Origin: Chryseobacterium sp. SORGH_AS_0447 | Lineage (GTDB): Bacteria; Bacteroidota; Bacteroidia; Flavobacteriales; Weeksellaceae | Direction: 5' to 3' | DNA length: 64,000 nt | Assembly (NCBI RefSeq): GCF_030818695.1 | Contig: NZ_JAUTAR010000001.1 | Span: 4,310,395 to 4,374,394, forward strand | In this document: positions 1 through 8,572 of the stretch, piece after piece | Position numbering within the stretch: position 1 is the first letter of the stretch | How the letters are laid out: every line of letters starts with the position of its first letter | Notes under the pieces: generated by a model | Databases searched by the model: none | Told to the model about the DNA's origin: nothing | Seen by the model: the letters and a program-made list of their open reading frames with translations, nothing else | Position numbers and translations under genes: made by a program

Positions 1-687
1 TGCTTCTGCCGTCTGCCCGCTCAGCGTTCTTCCCGAAGCATCGGTGATGGTTCCGGAAACCATGATCGGGATTTTGATCCCTCTTTCATCCTGAAGTTCA
101 TCAATCGCAAATAATGCGGCTTTGGCATTCAGCGTATCGAAGATGGTTTCCACCAGCAGAATATCGGAGCCGCCATCCAAAAGTGCTTCACACTGCTGTT
201 TGTAAGCAATTCTCAGTTCCTCAAAGGTAATGGCTCTGTACCCGGGATCATTCACATCCGGACTTAAGCTTGCCGTCCTGTTGGTAGGGCCAATGGATCC
301 GGCGACGAATCTCGGTTTATCAGGGTTTTTAGCGGTGTATTCATCACAGGCCTTTCTGGCGATTTTTGCCGATTCATAATTTAAATCATACACCAGATCT
401 TCCATGTGGTAGTCAGCCATTGCAATCGTGGTTCCCGAAAAGGTATTGGTTTCGATAATATCCGCGCCTGCCTCCAGATATTTTTTGTGGACTTCTTCGA
501 TCGCATGGGGCTGGGTAAGGGACAACAAATCATTGTTTCCTTTTACCGGATGCTCCCAGTTTTTGAAACGTTCGCCACGGTAGTCTTCTTCTTCAAATTT
601 GTACCGTTGCAGCATGGTGCCCATTGCTCCGTCGAGAATTAAAATTCTTTCGGATAGTGCTTTGTATAGTTGTTCTGAGTTTTTCAT
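1..687 (-). CDS. metH: Methionine synthase, homocysteine-binding N-terminal part (partial, runs off the window)
   Basis: The 229 codons visible encode the N-terminus of the homocysteine S-methyltransferase domain, which moves a methyl group from methyltetrahydrofolate (via cobalamin) to homocysteine to make methionine in the cytoplasm. The sequence shows DGAMGTMLQ at residues 19-27, an ETNTFSG loop and IGPTNR, all typical of MetH. The zinc-binding cysteines and any folate and cobalamin domains lie beyond the left edge, so it cannot be told whether this is full-length MetH or the short split form found in many Bacteroidetes. It follows metX-hom-metZ on the same strand but is separated from metZ by a RAYT/REP module. 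Family call is firm; extent unknown. Confidence 0.93.
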   Translation of the reverse strand, partial: MKNSEQLYKALSERILILDGAMGTMLQRYKFEEEDYRGERFKNWEHPVKGNNDLLSLTQPHAIEEVHKKYLEAGADIIETNTFSGTTIAMADYHMEDLVYDLNYESAKIARKACDEYTAKNPDKPRFVAGSIGPTNRTASLSPDVNDPGYRAITFEELRIAYKQQCEALLDGGSDILLVETIFDTLNAKAALFAIDELQDERGIKIPIMVSGTITDASGRTLSGQTAEA

Positions 688-700
688 TTTTCTTTTTTTT

Positions 701-783
701 GCCCTGAAGGGGCTTTATCATTAGCATTGGGTACAGCCCAATGTTTAAATTATTTACCTATCACTAAAAAGCCCTGAAAGGGC
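701..783. repeat. REP-like hairpins, left side of the RAYT gene
   Basis: Three short palindromes lie between metH and the transposase: 701-713 (GCCCT/AGGGGC type), 725-743 (7-bp stem CATTGGG/CCCAATG around a TACAG loop) and 771-783 (GCCCTGAAAGGGC). The outer two are the reverse complement of the GCCCTTTCAGGGC hairpin in the array at 1262-1580, so the repeats flank the transposase in inverted orientation. The middle hairpin has the same 7-bp stem and 5-nt loop as the right-hand units but a different stem sequence. Confidence 0.8.
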
Positions 784-790
784 GGAGTCA

Positions 791-1243
791 TTAATCCCAG
801 ACGTATTCCTCATTGTATTCCACATTATATTTTTTAAGAAACGCCCGATATTCGTCCTGAAAATTTTTTATTTTGTGATGTTCTTCCTGTTTCTTAATAT
901 AAGCCGTCACAATCTCAATTTCGGTAGGATTTACCGAAAATGCTCCATAGCCGCTTTGCCAATAAAAAGAAGAGAATTTTGCATCTTTGGTTTTCATCCA
1001 TTGGGATGAAGAAGACTTTAATTCTTCCAATAATTTAATCAAAGTAATTTTCTTTGATAACAAACATAAAATATGAACATGATCTTTATAACCGCCAACC
1101 TGAATAGGATTACACTCTAAATTTTTACATACGCCGCCTAAGTAGTTGAACAGTTCCTCTTTAATATCATCAGAAATAAGAGGTTCTCTGTTTTTTGTAC
1201 TGAATACGATATGGATATAAATTTTATTCAGAGATTTTGGCAT
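791..1243 (-). CDS. REP-associated tyrosine transposase (RAYT), IS200/IS605 TnpA-like
   Basis: A 150-residue Y1-type HUH single-strand nuclease. The HUH motif is HVH at residues 55-57 and the likely catalytic tyrosine is Y115 (AYIKKQEEHH), with the usual N-terminal KIYIHIVFSTKNRE strand. Length is that of a complete family member and no lesion is seen. RAYTs are domesticated relatives of IS200/IS605 transposases that recognise REP hairpins; here hairpin repeats flank the gene on both sides, which favours a RAYT over a free insertion sequence. No TnpB partner and no target duplication are visible. It interrupts the methionine gene run between metZ and metH. An ordinary degenerate IS200 element is the alternative. 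Confidence 0.88.
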   Translation of the reverse strand: MPKSLNKIYIHIVFSTKNREPLISDDIKEELFNYLGGVCKNLECNPIQVGGYKDHVHILCLLSKKITLIKLLEELKSSSSQWMKTKDAKFSSFYWQSGYGAFSVNPTEIEIVTAYIKKQEEHHKIKNFQDEYRAFLKKYNVEYNEEYVWD

Positions 1244-1261
1244 GTTCTAATTTTTATTTTT

Positions 1262-1580
1262 TACCTGCGGCTCTACCACAGGCTGTTGATTTCACTCTTT
1301 CAGGGCTTTGCTGCTTCACATTTTTTTTATACCTACGGCTGCACCGCAGGCTGTTGATTTCGCCCTTTTAGGGCTTTGCTGCTTTACATTTTATTTTATA
1401 CCTGCGGCTGCACCGCAAGCTGTTGATTTCGCCCTTTCAGGGCTTTGATGCTTTATATTTTATTTTTATACCGGCGGCTGCACCGCAGGCTGTTGATTTC
1501 GCCCTTTCAGGGCTTTGCTGCTTTTATTTTTATACCTACGGCTGTACCGCAGGCTGTTGATTTCGCCCTTTCAGGGCTTG
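1262..1580. repeat. Array of five REP-like two-hairpin units
   Basis: Five near-identical units start at 1262, 1330, 1399, 1469 and 1533 (spacing 68, 69, 70 and 64 bp). Each holds a first hairpin with 7-bp stem CCTGCGG/CCGCAGG around a CTGCA-type loop, a conserved GCTGTTGATTTC linker, and a second hairpin GCCCTTTCAGGGC followed by TTTGCTGCTT. AT-rich spacers separate the units. The last unit ends 9 bp from the metZ stop. This fills the whole 345-bp gap between the RAYT and metZ. The units could act as RAYT substrates, and as RNA hairpins they may affect mRNA ends in the metZ-metH region. Confidence 0.9.
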
Positions 1581-1588
1581 CAATTGAA

Positions 1589-2749
1589 TCAATCCAACGC
1601 CTGTTTCAGATCCGCAATAATATCATCCACATGTTCCAAACCGACTGAGCAGCGAACCAATCCTGCCGTGATTCCAACTTCGTTTCTTTCATCGTCGGTT
1701 AATTTGGAGTGGGTGGTGGATGCAGGATGCGTAACGATGGTTCTCGTATCTCCGAGATTGGCAGAAAGGGAACACATTTTAATTTTATTCAAAAAGTTTC
1801 TTCCCCCTTCGATACCGCCTTTGATTTCGAAGGCAACGATATTTCCACCCAGTCTCATCTGTTTTTTGGCAATTTCATAGCTGGGATGAGATTTCAGGAA
1901 GGGATATTTTACCAATTCCACATTCGGATGGCTTTCTAAAAATTCTGCTACTTTCAAGGCATTTTCACAATGTTTTTCAACACGAATAGCTAATGTTTCC
2001 AGACTTTTGGACAATACCCACGCATTGAAAGGCGACATCGCCGGTCCTGTATTTCTTGCGAACAGGTAAATTTCACGGATCAGATCTTCTCTGCCGACTG
2101 CTACGCCTCCTAAAACCCGACCCTGACCGTCGATTAATTTTGTTGCAGAATGCACTACGATATCAGCTCCATATTTAATGGGCTGTTGCAGATAAGGCGT
2201 CGCGAAACAATTATCCACAATGAAGATCAGATTGTGTTTCTTAGCAATTTGCCCGAAAAACTCCAGATCCAACACCTCAATCGCGGGATTGGTAGGCGTT
2301 TCCAGGTATAGGATTTTCGTGTTTGGCTGAATGTACTTTTCAACATTTTCGGCATCTTCCGCTTTGAAGTAGGTGGTTTCAATATTCCATTTCGGGAAAT
2401 ACTTGGTGAACAAGGTGTGCGTAGAACCGAAAACCGACTGGCAGCTTACGATATGATCGCCCGCGTTCAGGAGGGTGGCAAACGTTGAATAAATCGCAGC
2501 CATTCCTGTCGCAAAAGCATAACCTGCTTCAGCACCTTCCATTTTTGTTATTTTATCGGTGAATTCCGTTACGTTTGGATTAGAGAAACGGCTGTATAAA
2601 TTTTTTGGCTTTTCCTCCGCAAAACTCGCCCGCATATCTTCCGCATCTTCAAATACGAAGCTTGACGTAAGAAAAAGCGGCGTCGAATGCTCATCAAACG
2701 GGGTTCTCTCCGTTTGGGTTCTTATGGCAAGGGTTTCAAAATTTTCCAT
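1589..2749 (-). CDS. metZ: O-succinylhomoserine sulfhydrylase / trans-sulfuration PLP enzyme
   Basis: 386-residue Cys/Met-metabolism PLP enzyme of the cytoplasm. The PLP lysine is K204 in HSATKLIDGQGRVLGG; the DGQGRxxGG continuation is typical of MetZ (direct sulfhydrylation of the acylated homoserine to homocysteine) rather than of cystathionine gamma-synthase. VDNCFATPYLQ before it and the YSRFSNPNV motif (residues 52-60) complete the family pattern. It lies downstream of metX and hom on the same strand, so the unit would run from homoserine to homocysteine and on to metH. Substrate choice (acetyl or succinyl ester, sulfide or cysteine) cannot be read from sequence alone. Confidence 0.9.
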   Translation of the reverse strand: MENFETLAIRTQTERTPFDEHSTPLFLTSSFVFEDAEDMRASFAEEKPKNLYSRFSNPNVTEFTDKITKMEGAEAGYAFATGMAAIYSTFATLLNAGDHIVSCQSVFGSTHTLFTKYFPKWNIETTYFKAEDAENVEKYIQPNTKILYLETPTNPAIEVLDLEFFGQIAKKHNLIFIVDNCFATPYLQQPIKYGADIVVHSATKLIDGQGRVLGGVAVGREDLIREIYLFARNTGPAMSPFNAWVLSKSLETLAIRVEKHCENALKVAEFLESHPNVELVKYPFLKSHPSYEIAKKQMRLGGNIVAFEIKGGIEGGRNFLNKIKMCSLSANLGDTRTIVTHPASTTHSKLTDDERNEVGITAGLVRCSVGLEHVDDIIADLKQALD

Positions 2750-2754
2750 ACTCT

Positions 2755-2885
2755 ATTTATTTTACCAATGGAACAGTGTATCAATGGAACAATTCAATAT
2801 CATGACTGATTCGGCATGCCAATTAAATCAGCGGTAAATTGCTACATTTTTAAATTGCTACACTATTGCATTGCTCTATTGTTAC
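2755..2885. repeat. Degenerate AT-rich intergenic repeat (TTGCTACATT-type)
   Basis: The gap between hom and metZ consists of imperfect direct repeats such as TTGCTACATTT, TTGCTACACTA, TTGCATTGCT and TTGTTACATTA, plus an ACCAATG...GTATCAATG stretch. The same motifs, including ACCAATGTATCAATGTA, recur in the gap at 13925-14045. No gene or clear terminator is seen in it. Confidence 0.5.
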
Positions 2886-2891
2886 ATTATT

Positions 2892-4433
2892 TTATTTCGT
2901 TTCACTGACTCTTAAAATGTCTCCGAATACCCCTCTTGCGGTTACTTTCGCTCCGGCTCCGGCTCCCATGATCACGATCGGGTTTTCGCCGTAACTTTCA
3001 GTATAGATTTCGAAGATGGAATCAGATCCTTTTAATTGGCCTAAAGCCGAGCCAGCAGGAACAGAAATCAGATTTACATCCAGTTCCCCTTTATCTTTCT
3101 GAAGGTCTCCGTGAAGATCTCCTACATATCTCAGAACATGGCCCGGTGCCTGGTTTTCTTTGATTTTCTGATACTCTTCATCCAGTTCCTCCAATCTGGA
3201 AAGGAATTCTGATTTTGAGATATCCAGCAGGCTTTCAGGAACAAGATTCTGGATTTTGATGTCATTGAATTCATTGATCAGGTCGAGTTCTCGTGCCAGG
3301 ATGAGCAGCTTTCGGGCAACATCGTTTCCGGACAGATCTTCTCTGGGATCAGGTTCGGTATATCCTTTCTCCAATGCCTCAGTGATGATGGTGGAAAACT
3401 TTTCGTCTCTCAAAGAAAAATTATTAAAGACGTAGCTTAATGTTCCGGAGAACACCCCTTTGATTCTTGTGATATTTTCTCCTGAAAGATGAAGAAGCTT
3501 GATGGTATCAATTAAAGGCAAACCGGCTCCCACATTGGTTTCATAGAGGTAACGTCTGTTATTCTTATTTAATGTATATCTCAGTTTACGGTATTCCTCA
3601 ATCGGAAGGGTGTTGAAGATTTTGTTCGATGACACCAGATCAAACCCGTTTTCGGCCAATGCATGATAATTGTGCACAAAATCTTTACTCGCTGTATTAT
3701 CTACAACAATTAAGTTTTCCAGCTGATTTTCTTTTGAGAACCGGATGAGCTCCTGAACGTTCGACGGATTTTTCGCCGTCTCTACCTCATCTGTCCAGTT
3801 TGCACTGAAGCCTTTTTTGTTAAAAGCTATTTTTTTGGAATTGGCAACGGCTACCACTTTAAGATCAATCTTTTTACGCCTTCTGATTTCTTCTGAAGAT
3901 TCCAGGACCTGCTCTATTAAAGTTTTTCCGACATTTCCATGACCGATGATGGCCAAATGCACGGTTTTCGGTTTTTTGGAAATTTCAGATTCGATAATGT
4001 TTTTTGCTTTTTCATCCTGAGAGGAGGTTACAACAATGTTTACCCTTTTTTCCGCTGCAATCTGGTTAAGGAGCAATGGAAAGACATTGTTCCGTGCCAA
4101 CTCTGCCAATACTTTGTTGAAATCTTCAGCCACAAAGCCAATAACCGATACATTATTTATGCTGTAGATCTGGGATACTTTCCCTGATTTTCTTTCTGCC
4201 TCAAATTCGTCAATCAGGCAATTCACCGCTTTTTCAGAATCGCTTTCCTGTACGAGGATGGAAATTCCGTTTTCGATAGCCTGCTGGGAAATGACTCCCA
4301 CACTGATTCTCGCTAAGGTCAGCGCCTTAAAAATCCGTCCGTCGATTCCGATTTCGCCTAAGAAATCTTCTCCTTCAAATTTGATGATGGACCTGTTTTT
4401 CAAAAATTTTATTTCGTTTGCATTATTCTTCAT
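2892..4433 (-). CDS. Homoserine dehydrogenase with N-terminal ACT domains
   Basis: 513 residues. About residues 10-145 look like the paired ACT regulatory domain of aspartokinases (GISILVQESDSEKAVNCL, then VSVIGF and a second VNIVVTSSQDEKA). From about 155 on it is a homoserine dehydrogenase: GHGNVG dinucleotide loop at 164-169, SNKIFNT, and the NVGAGLPLIDTIK and GTLSYVFNNF motifs. It reduces aspartate semialdehyde to homoserine. It resembles ThrA/MetL with the kinase catalytic domain missing, and sits 3 bp after metX and upstream of metZ, pointing to a methionine-dedicated branch enzyme. Allosteric effector not readable. Confidence 0.9.
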   Translation of the reverse strand: MKNNANEIKFLKNRSIIKFEGEDFLGEIGIDGRIFKALTLARISVGVISQQAIENGISILVQESDSEKAVNCLIDEFEAERKSGKVSQIYSINNVSVIGFVAEDFNKVLAELARNNVFPLLLNQIAAEKRVNIVVTSSQDEKAKNIIESEISKKPKTVHLAIIGHGNVGKTLIEQVLESSEEIRRRKKIDLKVVAVANSKKIAFNKKGFSANWTDEVETAKNPSNVQELIRFSKENQLENLIVVDNTASKDFVHNYHALAENGFDLVSSNKIFNTLPIEEYRKLRYTLNKNNRRYLYETNVGAGLPLIDTIKLLHLSGENITRIKGVFSGTLSYVFNNFSLRDEKFSTIITEALEKGYTEPDPREDLSGNDVARKLLILARELDLINEFNDIKIQNLVPESLLDISKSEFLSRLEELDEEYQKIKENQAPGHVLRYVGDLHGDLQKDKGELDVNLISVPAGSALGQLKGSDSIFEIYTESYGENPIVIMGAGAGAKVTARGVFGDILRVSETK

Positions 4434-4436
4434 CGT

Positions 4437-5375
4437 CTACAAAATATTTTTAATGATCGTATTTAATTGTTCGTATTCCATTAAGAAGGCATCGTGCCCA
4501 TGTATTGACTGTATTTCATGATAGGAAACCTGATCCTTATGCTCTTTTAACTTGTGATAGCACATTCGAATTTCAGAGGACGGAAAAAAAAGGTCCGTGT
4601 TTACTGAAACCAGATGAATCCGGGCTTTAATGTCTTTCAAACGGGATTCCTCGGCATTAATATTCATCAGCAAATGATTCATTAATTTATAAGATTTCAA
4701 ACTAAATCTTTCGTTTAAGGCATTTCCGTGATAAACCAGCCAGTCCTCAGATTCAAGTCTCTGCTTTTCCTGACTGTATTTATTTCTGAACCTTTCATTT
4801 AACGATTCCGATGTACGGTAACACAGCATCGCATGGATCCGGGCTTTTTGCAGGGGCTGGTCTTCCTGATTCAGTAAAAATTTCTGAACGAGACACTGTG
4901 CATGAAGCCAGTCGTGGGTTTTGAAATCACAGGCAATGGGAATAAAGATCTCAGCAAGTCCTGGATTTTTAACGAGCATTTCCCAGCCGATTCCTCCTCC
5001 CAGCGAGCCTCCGATAATAGCATATAATTTTTTGATCTGTAAAATTTCGATCCCTTTCAAGAAGATGTTGGCAATATCTGAAGGGGTAAAATCTTCATAT
5101 TCATCAATAAAAAAATCATCGTAGCCGTTTCCGGGAATATTGAAACACAGAACCGTATACTGATCCGTACCGATCACCTGATGATTTCCGATCAGCTTTT
5201 TCCACCACCCTCTTTCTCCGGAAACTTCCGAATTTCCGGTGAGTGCATGATTAACCAAAATAACAGGTGCAGAAAACAGTTCTTTTCCGAAAAGCTGATA
5301 GCTTAACGGAATATCGTATTCCCTGCCGGAATTTGTGCGATACGAAAAGGTAATATGTTTAAGTTCTGTTTTCAA
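4437..5375 (-). CDS. metX: Homoserine O-acyltransferase (MetX family)
   Basis: 312-residue alpha/beta-hydrolase-fold enzyme that activates homoserine by acylation, the first committed step of methionine synthesis. NHALTGNSEV (42-51) and GWWKKLIG are MetX hallmarks; the nucleophile is S124 in GGSLGG and the histidine is H294 in HGHDAF. It is shorter than typical 350-380 residue MetX proteins, as in other Flavobacteriia. First gene of the unit, directly downstream of the SAM-I riboswitch at 5435-5540, so it should be shut off when S-adenosylmethionine is plentiful. Acetyl versus succinyl specificity is not settled by sequence. Confidence 0.93.
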   Translation of the reverse strand: MKTELKHITFSYRTNSGREYDIPLSYQLFGKELFSAPVILVNHALTGNSEVSGERGWWKKLIGNHQVIGTDQYTVLCFNIPGNGYDDFFIDEYEDFTPSDIANIFLKGIEILQIKKLYAIIGGSLGGGIGWEMLVKNPGLAEIFIPIACDFKTHDWLHAQCLVQKFLLNQEDQPLQKARIHAMLCYRTSESLNERFRNKYSQEKQRLESEDWLVYHGNALNERFSLKSYKLMNHLLMNINAEESRLKDIKARIHLVSVNTDLFFPSSEIRMCYHKLKEHKDQVSYHEIQSIHGHDAFLMEYEQLNTIIKNIL

Positions 5376-5434
5376 TTCTATTATTTTAATACAATTGAAA
5401 ATGCCACAGGAAATGGCTGAAAGAACTTCAGTAA

Positions 5435-5540
5435 GTTATCTGTCCAAAAATAATTCTGGTAGAACGTAGCACCTTCATTGCTTGCGCAAAGGGTTGCTAA
5501 GGTTTCACAGGGTCTAATCCCTCAACCTTTCTTGATAACA
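5435..5540 (-). promoter_or_regulatory. SAM-I (S-box) riboswitch ahead of metX
   Basis: Read on the minus strand, the region has the P1 strands GTTATC (5540 side) and GATAAC (5440-5435), the conserved AAGAAAGGTTGAGGGA and CCCTGTGAAACC core, AGCAACC, and AAGGTGCTA followed by a TTCTACCAGAA stem. This is the S-box aptamer consensus. Downstream to the metX start only a weak GCCA/TGGC hairpin and CTGAA/TTCAG stem are seen with no U-run, so control may act on translation rather than by termination. Confidence 0.95.
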
Positions 5541-5568
5541 TTTTCAATATTTGAATGAACGAATGGTG

Positions 5569-5576
5569 CAAAGATA
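5569..5576 (-). promoter_or_regulatory. -7 promoter element of the met operon
   Basis: TATCTTTG on the minus strand matches the Bacteroidetes -7 consensus TAnnTTTG at all fixed positions and lies 29 bp upstream of the riboswitch P1 stem. No clear -33 TTG is found at the right spacing. Confidence 0.5.
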
Positions 5577-5678
5577 GAACTTTTCTTTTAAATATTTATA
5601 AAAATTTTATTTAACATTGCAACACCCGTCAACAGAAGGCTTCCGGAGAAATATTAAAGATAATTTAAATGATAAGGG

Positions 5679-5709
5679 TTGGAATTTTTTTCAAAAAAAA
5701 CTACCTTCG
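5679..5709 (+). promoter_or_regulatory. Promoter of the GH63-like glucosidase gene
   Basis: TTG (5679-5681), 20 nt, then TACCTTCG (5702-5709), one mismatch to TAnnTTTG. Transcription would begin near 5715, downstream of the ATG at 5669, so the coding start is better placed at the ATG at 5729. Confidence 0.6.
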
Positions 5710-5728
5710 TAAGGAAACCGTTGAAAAT

Positions 5729-8341
5729 ATGATTGCAGAAAAACAAAGATTACAGGACAGCAACTGGAAAAACTGGGGACCTTATGTAAGCAACCGGCAG
5801 TGGGGAAATGTACGTGAAGATTACAGTCCCAACGGCGATGCATGGAATTTCGCCAATCATAACAATGCAGAAAGCTATGCGTACCGGTGGGGAGAAGAAG
5901 GAATTGCCGGAATCTCCGACGCCAAGCAGATTTTCTGTTTTGCCCTTTCATTCTGGAACAAGAAAGACAAAATTGTAAAAGAACGGTTCTTCGGACTCAG
6001 CAATCCTCAGGGAAATCATGGAGAAGATATTAAGGAAATATTTTATTACCTGGATAATACACCTACCCATAGTTATATGAAGATGGTGTATAAATATCCC
6101 ATCAATGAGTTCCCGTATGATGAGATCCGTTCCGAAAATGCCAGACGGAGCAAAAAGCAGCCTGAGTATGAAATCTTCGATACTGGAATTTTCGATAAAG
6201 ATGAATATTTCGATATTTTTATTGAATATGCCAAGGCAGACCATAATGATTTTTTAGTCCGGGTTACGGTATGCAACCGAAGCCAGATCGATGCCCCGAT
6301 TGTTGTGGTACCAACGGTTTGGTTCAGAAATAACTGGAAATGGGGTTACAATACATATAAAGGCCAGACGAATGCTTCGCATGAAGGCTGCATCAATATC
6401 GATCATGACAGTATCGGAATTAAAAAGTTTTATTCGAGGGACATGAATGCAGAAAGTGTTTTCTGTGAAAATGAAACGAATAATCCGAAACTTTACGGAG
6501 CGCCTTATCCGGGAAACACCTATTTTAAGGATGGAATCAACGACTATATTATTTACGGAAGCAATACCGTAAATCCTGAAAAAAGAGGCACAAAAGCTTC
6601 TTTCCTGATTGATGAAATCGTTGGTGCAGGGCAGTCGGAAACTTTTGATTTCAGATTGTCGCCATATGATCTGGATGAACCTTTTGAGGATTTTGATGAG
6701 ATTTTCAATATTCGGATTACAGAAGCTCAGGAATTTTATGATGAAATCCAGAGTGATGTGACGGACAGTGATGAAAGAAATGTACAGCGACAAGCGTTTG
6801 CCGGACTTCTCTGGAACAAGCAGTTCTACCATTACAATGTAGGAAAATGGCTGAAAGGCGATCCTAATTTTGTAGCTCCAAGGGATTTTAATCATTATGT
6901 AAGAAATACGGAATGGAACCACCTTCACAATAAAGACATTATTTCAATGCCCGATAAATGGGAATATCCGTGGTATGCAACCTGGGACCTTGCTTTCCAT
7001 TGTGTACCGTTAGCCCTCATTGATGCGGAATTTGCCAAAGGACAGCTTCTTTTATTAACAAAGGAATGGTATATGCACCCGAACGGGCAGCTTCCCGCTT
7101 ACGAATGGAACCTGAGCGATGTAAATCCGCCGGTACATGCCTGGTCCTGCTTCAGGGTTTTTAAAATTGATGAAAAACAGAACGGGAAGGCTGATCTTTT
7201 ATTTTTGGAAAAAGTTTTCCAGAAATTACTTCTGAATTTTACCTGGTGGGTTAACCGGAAAGATAAAAACGGCAAAAATATTTTCGGCGGAGGTTTCCTC
7301 GGACTCGATAACATCGGGGCTTTTGACCGGAATATGGTCTTAAAAGACGGTCAGCATCTCGAACAGGCCGATGGTACCAGCTGGATGGCAATGTACGCAC
7401 TGAATATGATGCGGATCGCCATGGAACTTGCCCAATATTATCAGGTCTATGAAGATATGGCCATTAAATTTTTTGAGCATTACCTCTATATTGCCGAGGC
7501 TATGGAAAACCTGGGTGACGGAACGAAAGGACTCTGGAATGAAGAGGACGGATTTTTCTATGATGTCCTACAGCTTGGCAACGGCGACAGTGCTTCGCTA
7601 AGACTGAGAAGTATCGTTGGATTGATTCCGATGTTTGCGGTGGAAATCATTGATCATCATCTGCTTGATAAAATGCCGAATTTTGTAGAAAGAATGGAGT
7701 GGGTACTGAAAAACAAGCCGGAACTTACCAAGCTGGTATCGCACTGGGAAGAGGAAGGCCACGGGAGAAAACATCTAATGAGTATTCTCCGCAAAACTAG
7801 GCTGACCAAAGTTCTATCCCGGATGCTGGATGAAAAGGAATTCCTAAGCCGATACGGAATCCGTGCCATGTCGAAAGTCTATGAAGAAAACCCATTTAAG
7901 TTTTCTGTACACGGAACTGAAAATGTGGTCTACTACACGCCTGCGGAAAGTGACAGCCGCATGTTCGGCGGAAACAGCAACTGGAGAGGACCGATCTGGT
8001 TCCCTATTAATTTCCTGATTGTAGAAAGCTTGCAGCGATTCCATTTTTATTACGGAAACAGCTTAAAGGTGGAACTGCCTACCGGAAGCCATGAAATGAA
8101 AAATCTGGATGAGGTAGCCCAGGATATCAGCAACCGGCTGTGTTCTATTTTCCTGAAGGATGAGGTAGGACAAAGACCCTTTAATGGAGGAAATCCTAAG
8201 TTCAATTATGATGAGAACTTTAGAGATTATATTACTTTTTTTGAGTATTTCCACGGGGACAACGGCCGGGGCGTCGGTGCCTCCCATCAGACAGGTTGGA
8301 CGGCTACTGTCGCCAAGCTTCTGAAACCAAGACAAAATTGA
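5729..8341 (+). CDS. GH63-like glucosidase (MGH1-like six-hairpin glycosidase)
   Basis: 870 residues from the chosen ATG. The N-terminal beta-rich part (WKNWGPYVSNRQWG, GISDAKQIFCFALSFW) is followed by an alpha/alpha toroid with the WYATWDLAFHC, NGQLPAYEWNLSDVNPPVHAW, DGTSWMAMYALNMM and FGGNSNWRGPIWFPINFL motifs of the bacterial GH63/mannosylglycerate-hydrolase-like family. It should hydrolyse alpha-glucosidic bonds; the substrate is unknown. No signal peptide, so probably cytoplasmic. An in-frame ATG at 5669 lies upstream of the predicted promoter and is rejected as start. Stands alone, with its own terminator at 8363. Transcribed divergently from the met operon. Confidence 0.85.
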   Translation: MIAEKQRLQDSNWKNWGPYVSNRQWGNVREDYSPNGDAWNFANHNNAESYAYRWGEEGIAGISDAKQIFCFALSFWNKKDKIVKERFFGLSNPQGNHGEDIKEIFYYLDNTPTHSYMKMVYKYPINEFPYDEIRSENARRSKKQPEYEIFDTGIFDKDEYFDIFIEYAKADHNDFLVRVTVCNRSQIDAPIVVVPTVWFRNNWKWGYNTYKGQTNASHEGCINIDHDSIGIKKFYSRDMNAESVFCENETNNPKLYGAPYPGNTYFKDGINDYIIYGSNTVNPEKRGTKASFLIDEIVGAGQSETFDFRLSPYDLDEPFEDFDEIFNIRITEAQEFYDEIQSDVTDSDERNVQRQAFAGLLWNKQFYHYNVGKWLKGDPNFVAPRDFNHYVRNTEWNHLHNKDIISMPDKWEYPWYATWDLAFHCVPLALIDAEFAKGQLLLLTKEWYMHPNGQLPAYEWNLSDVNPPVHAWSCFRVFKIDEKQNGKADLLFLEKVFQKLLLNFTWWVNRKDKNGKNIFGGGFLGLDNIGAFDRNMVLKDGQHLEQADGTSWMAMYALNMMRIAMELAQYYQVYEDMAIKFFEHYLYIAEAMENLGDGTKGLWNEEDGFFYDVLQLGNGDSASLRLRSIVGLIPMFAVEIIDHHLLDKMPNFVERMEWVLKNKPELTKLVSHWEEEGHGRKHLMSILRKTRLTKVLSRMLDEKEFLSRYGIRAMSKVYEENPFKFSVHGTENVVYYTPAESDSRMFGGNSNWRGPIWFPINFLIVESLQRFHFYYGNSLKVELPTGSHEMKNLDEVAQDISNRLCSIFLKDEVGQRPFNGGNPKFNYDENFRDYITFFEYFHGDNGRGVGASHQTGWTATVAKLLKPRQN

Positions 8342-8362
8342 ACATAAGACCTTATTTATATG

Positions 8363-8392
8363 AAAGCCTTCTATTTCCGGAAGGCTTTTTTA
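8363..8392 (+). terminator. Intrinsic terminator after the GH63-like gene
   Basis: 9-bp stem AAAGCCTTC/GAAGGCTTT with an 8-nt loop and a T-run, 21 bp after the stop codon. Confidence 0.9.
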
Positions 8393-8572
8393 TTGTGGTA
8401 TATGTTATTACCGTGGATGAATACATAGGGATTTAATAGTTAATATCTATTAAAAATAGCATTTTCAATACATTTTATCTTATTTATAAAAAAAATTAAT
8501 ATCAAAACCTTCTATAAGATGAATTTTTGATATCAAATCCCTATATTAGCAACGAAAAAATAAAAATCATTT

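Noticed and set aside
1262..1580. Possible CRISPR array (five repeats at about 64-70 bp intervals)
   Set aside because: The repeated part is itself about 55 bp with two internal palindromes, the spacers are only short A/T-rich tracts similar to each other, and no cas genes are near. It fits REP units beside a RAYT.
1445..1880. Plus-strand reading frames across the REP array and the metZ end
   Set aside because: They translate the repeats and the antisense of metZ; no start signal or family match.
5376..5434. Rho-independent terminator as the riboswitch expression platform
   Set aside because: Only 4-5 bp stems are present and no U-run follows, so a terminator was not called.
5669..5728. Upstream start for the GH63-like gene
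   Set aside because: The predicted promoter (5679-5709) lies inside this extension, and the extra 20 residues do not resemble the family N-terminus.
6254..6928. 224-codon minus-strand frame inside the GH63-like gene
   Set aside because: Antisense shadow of a well-conserved enzyme, with no domain and unlikely composition.
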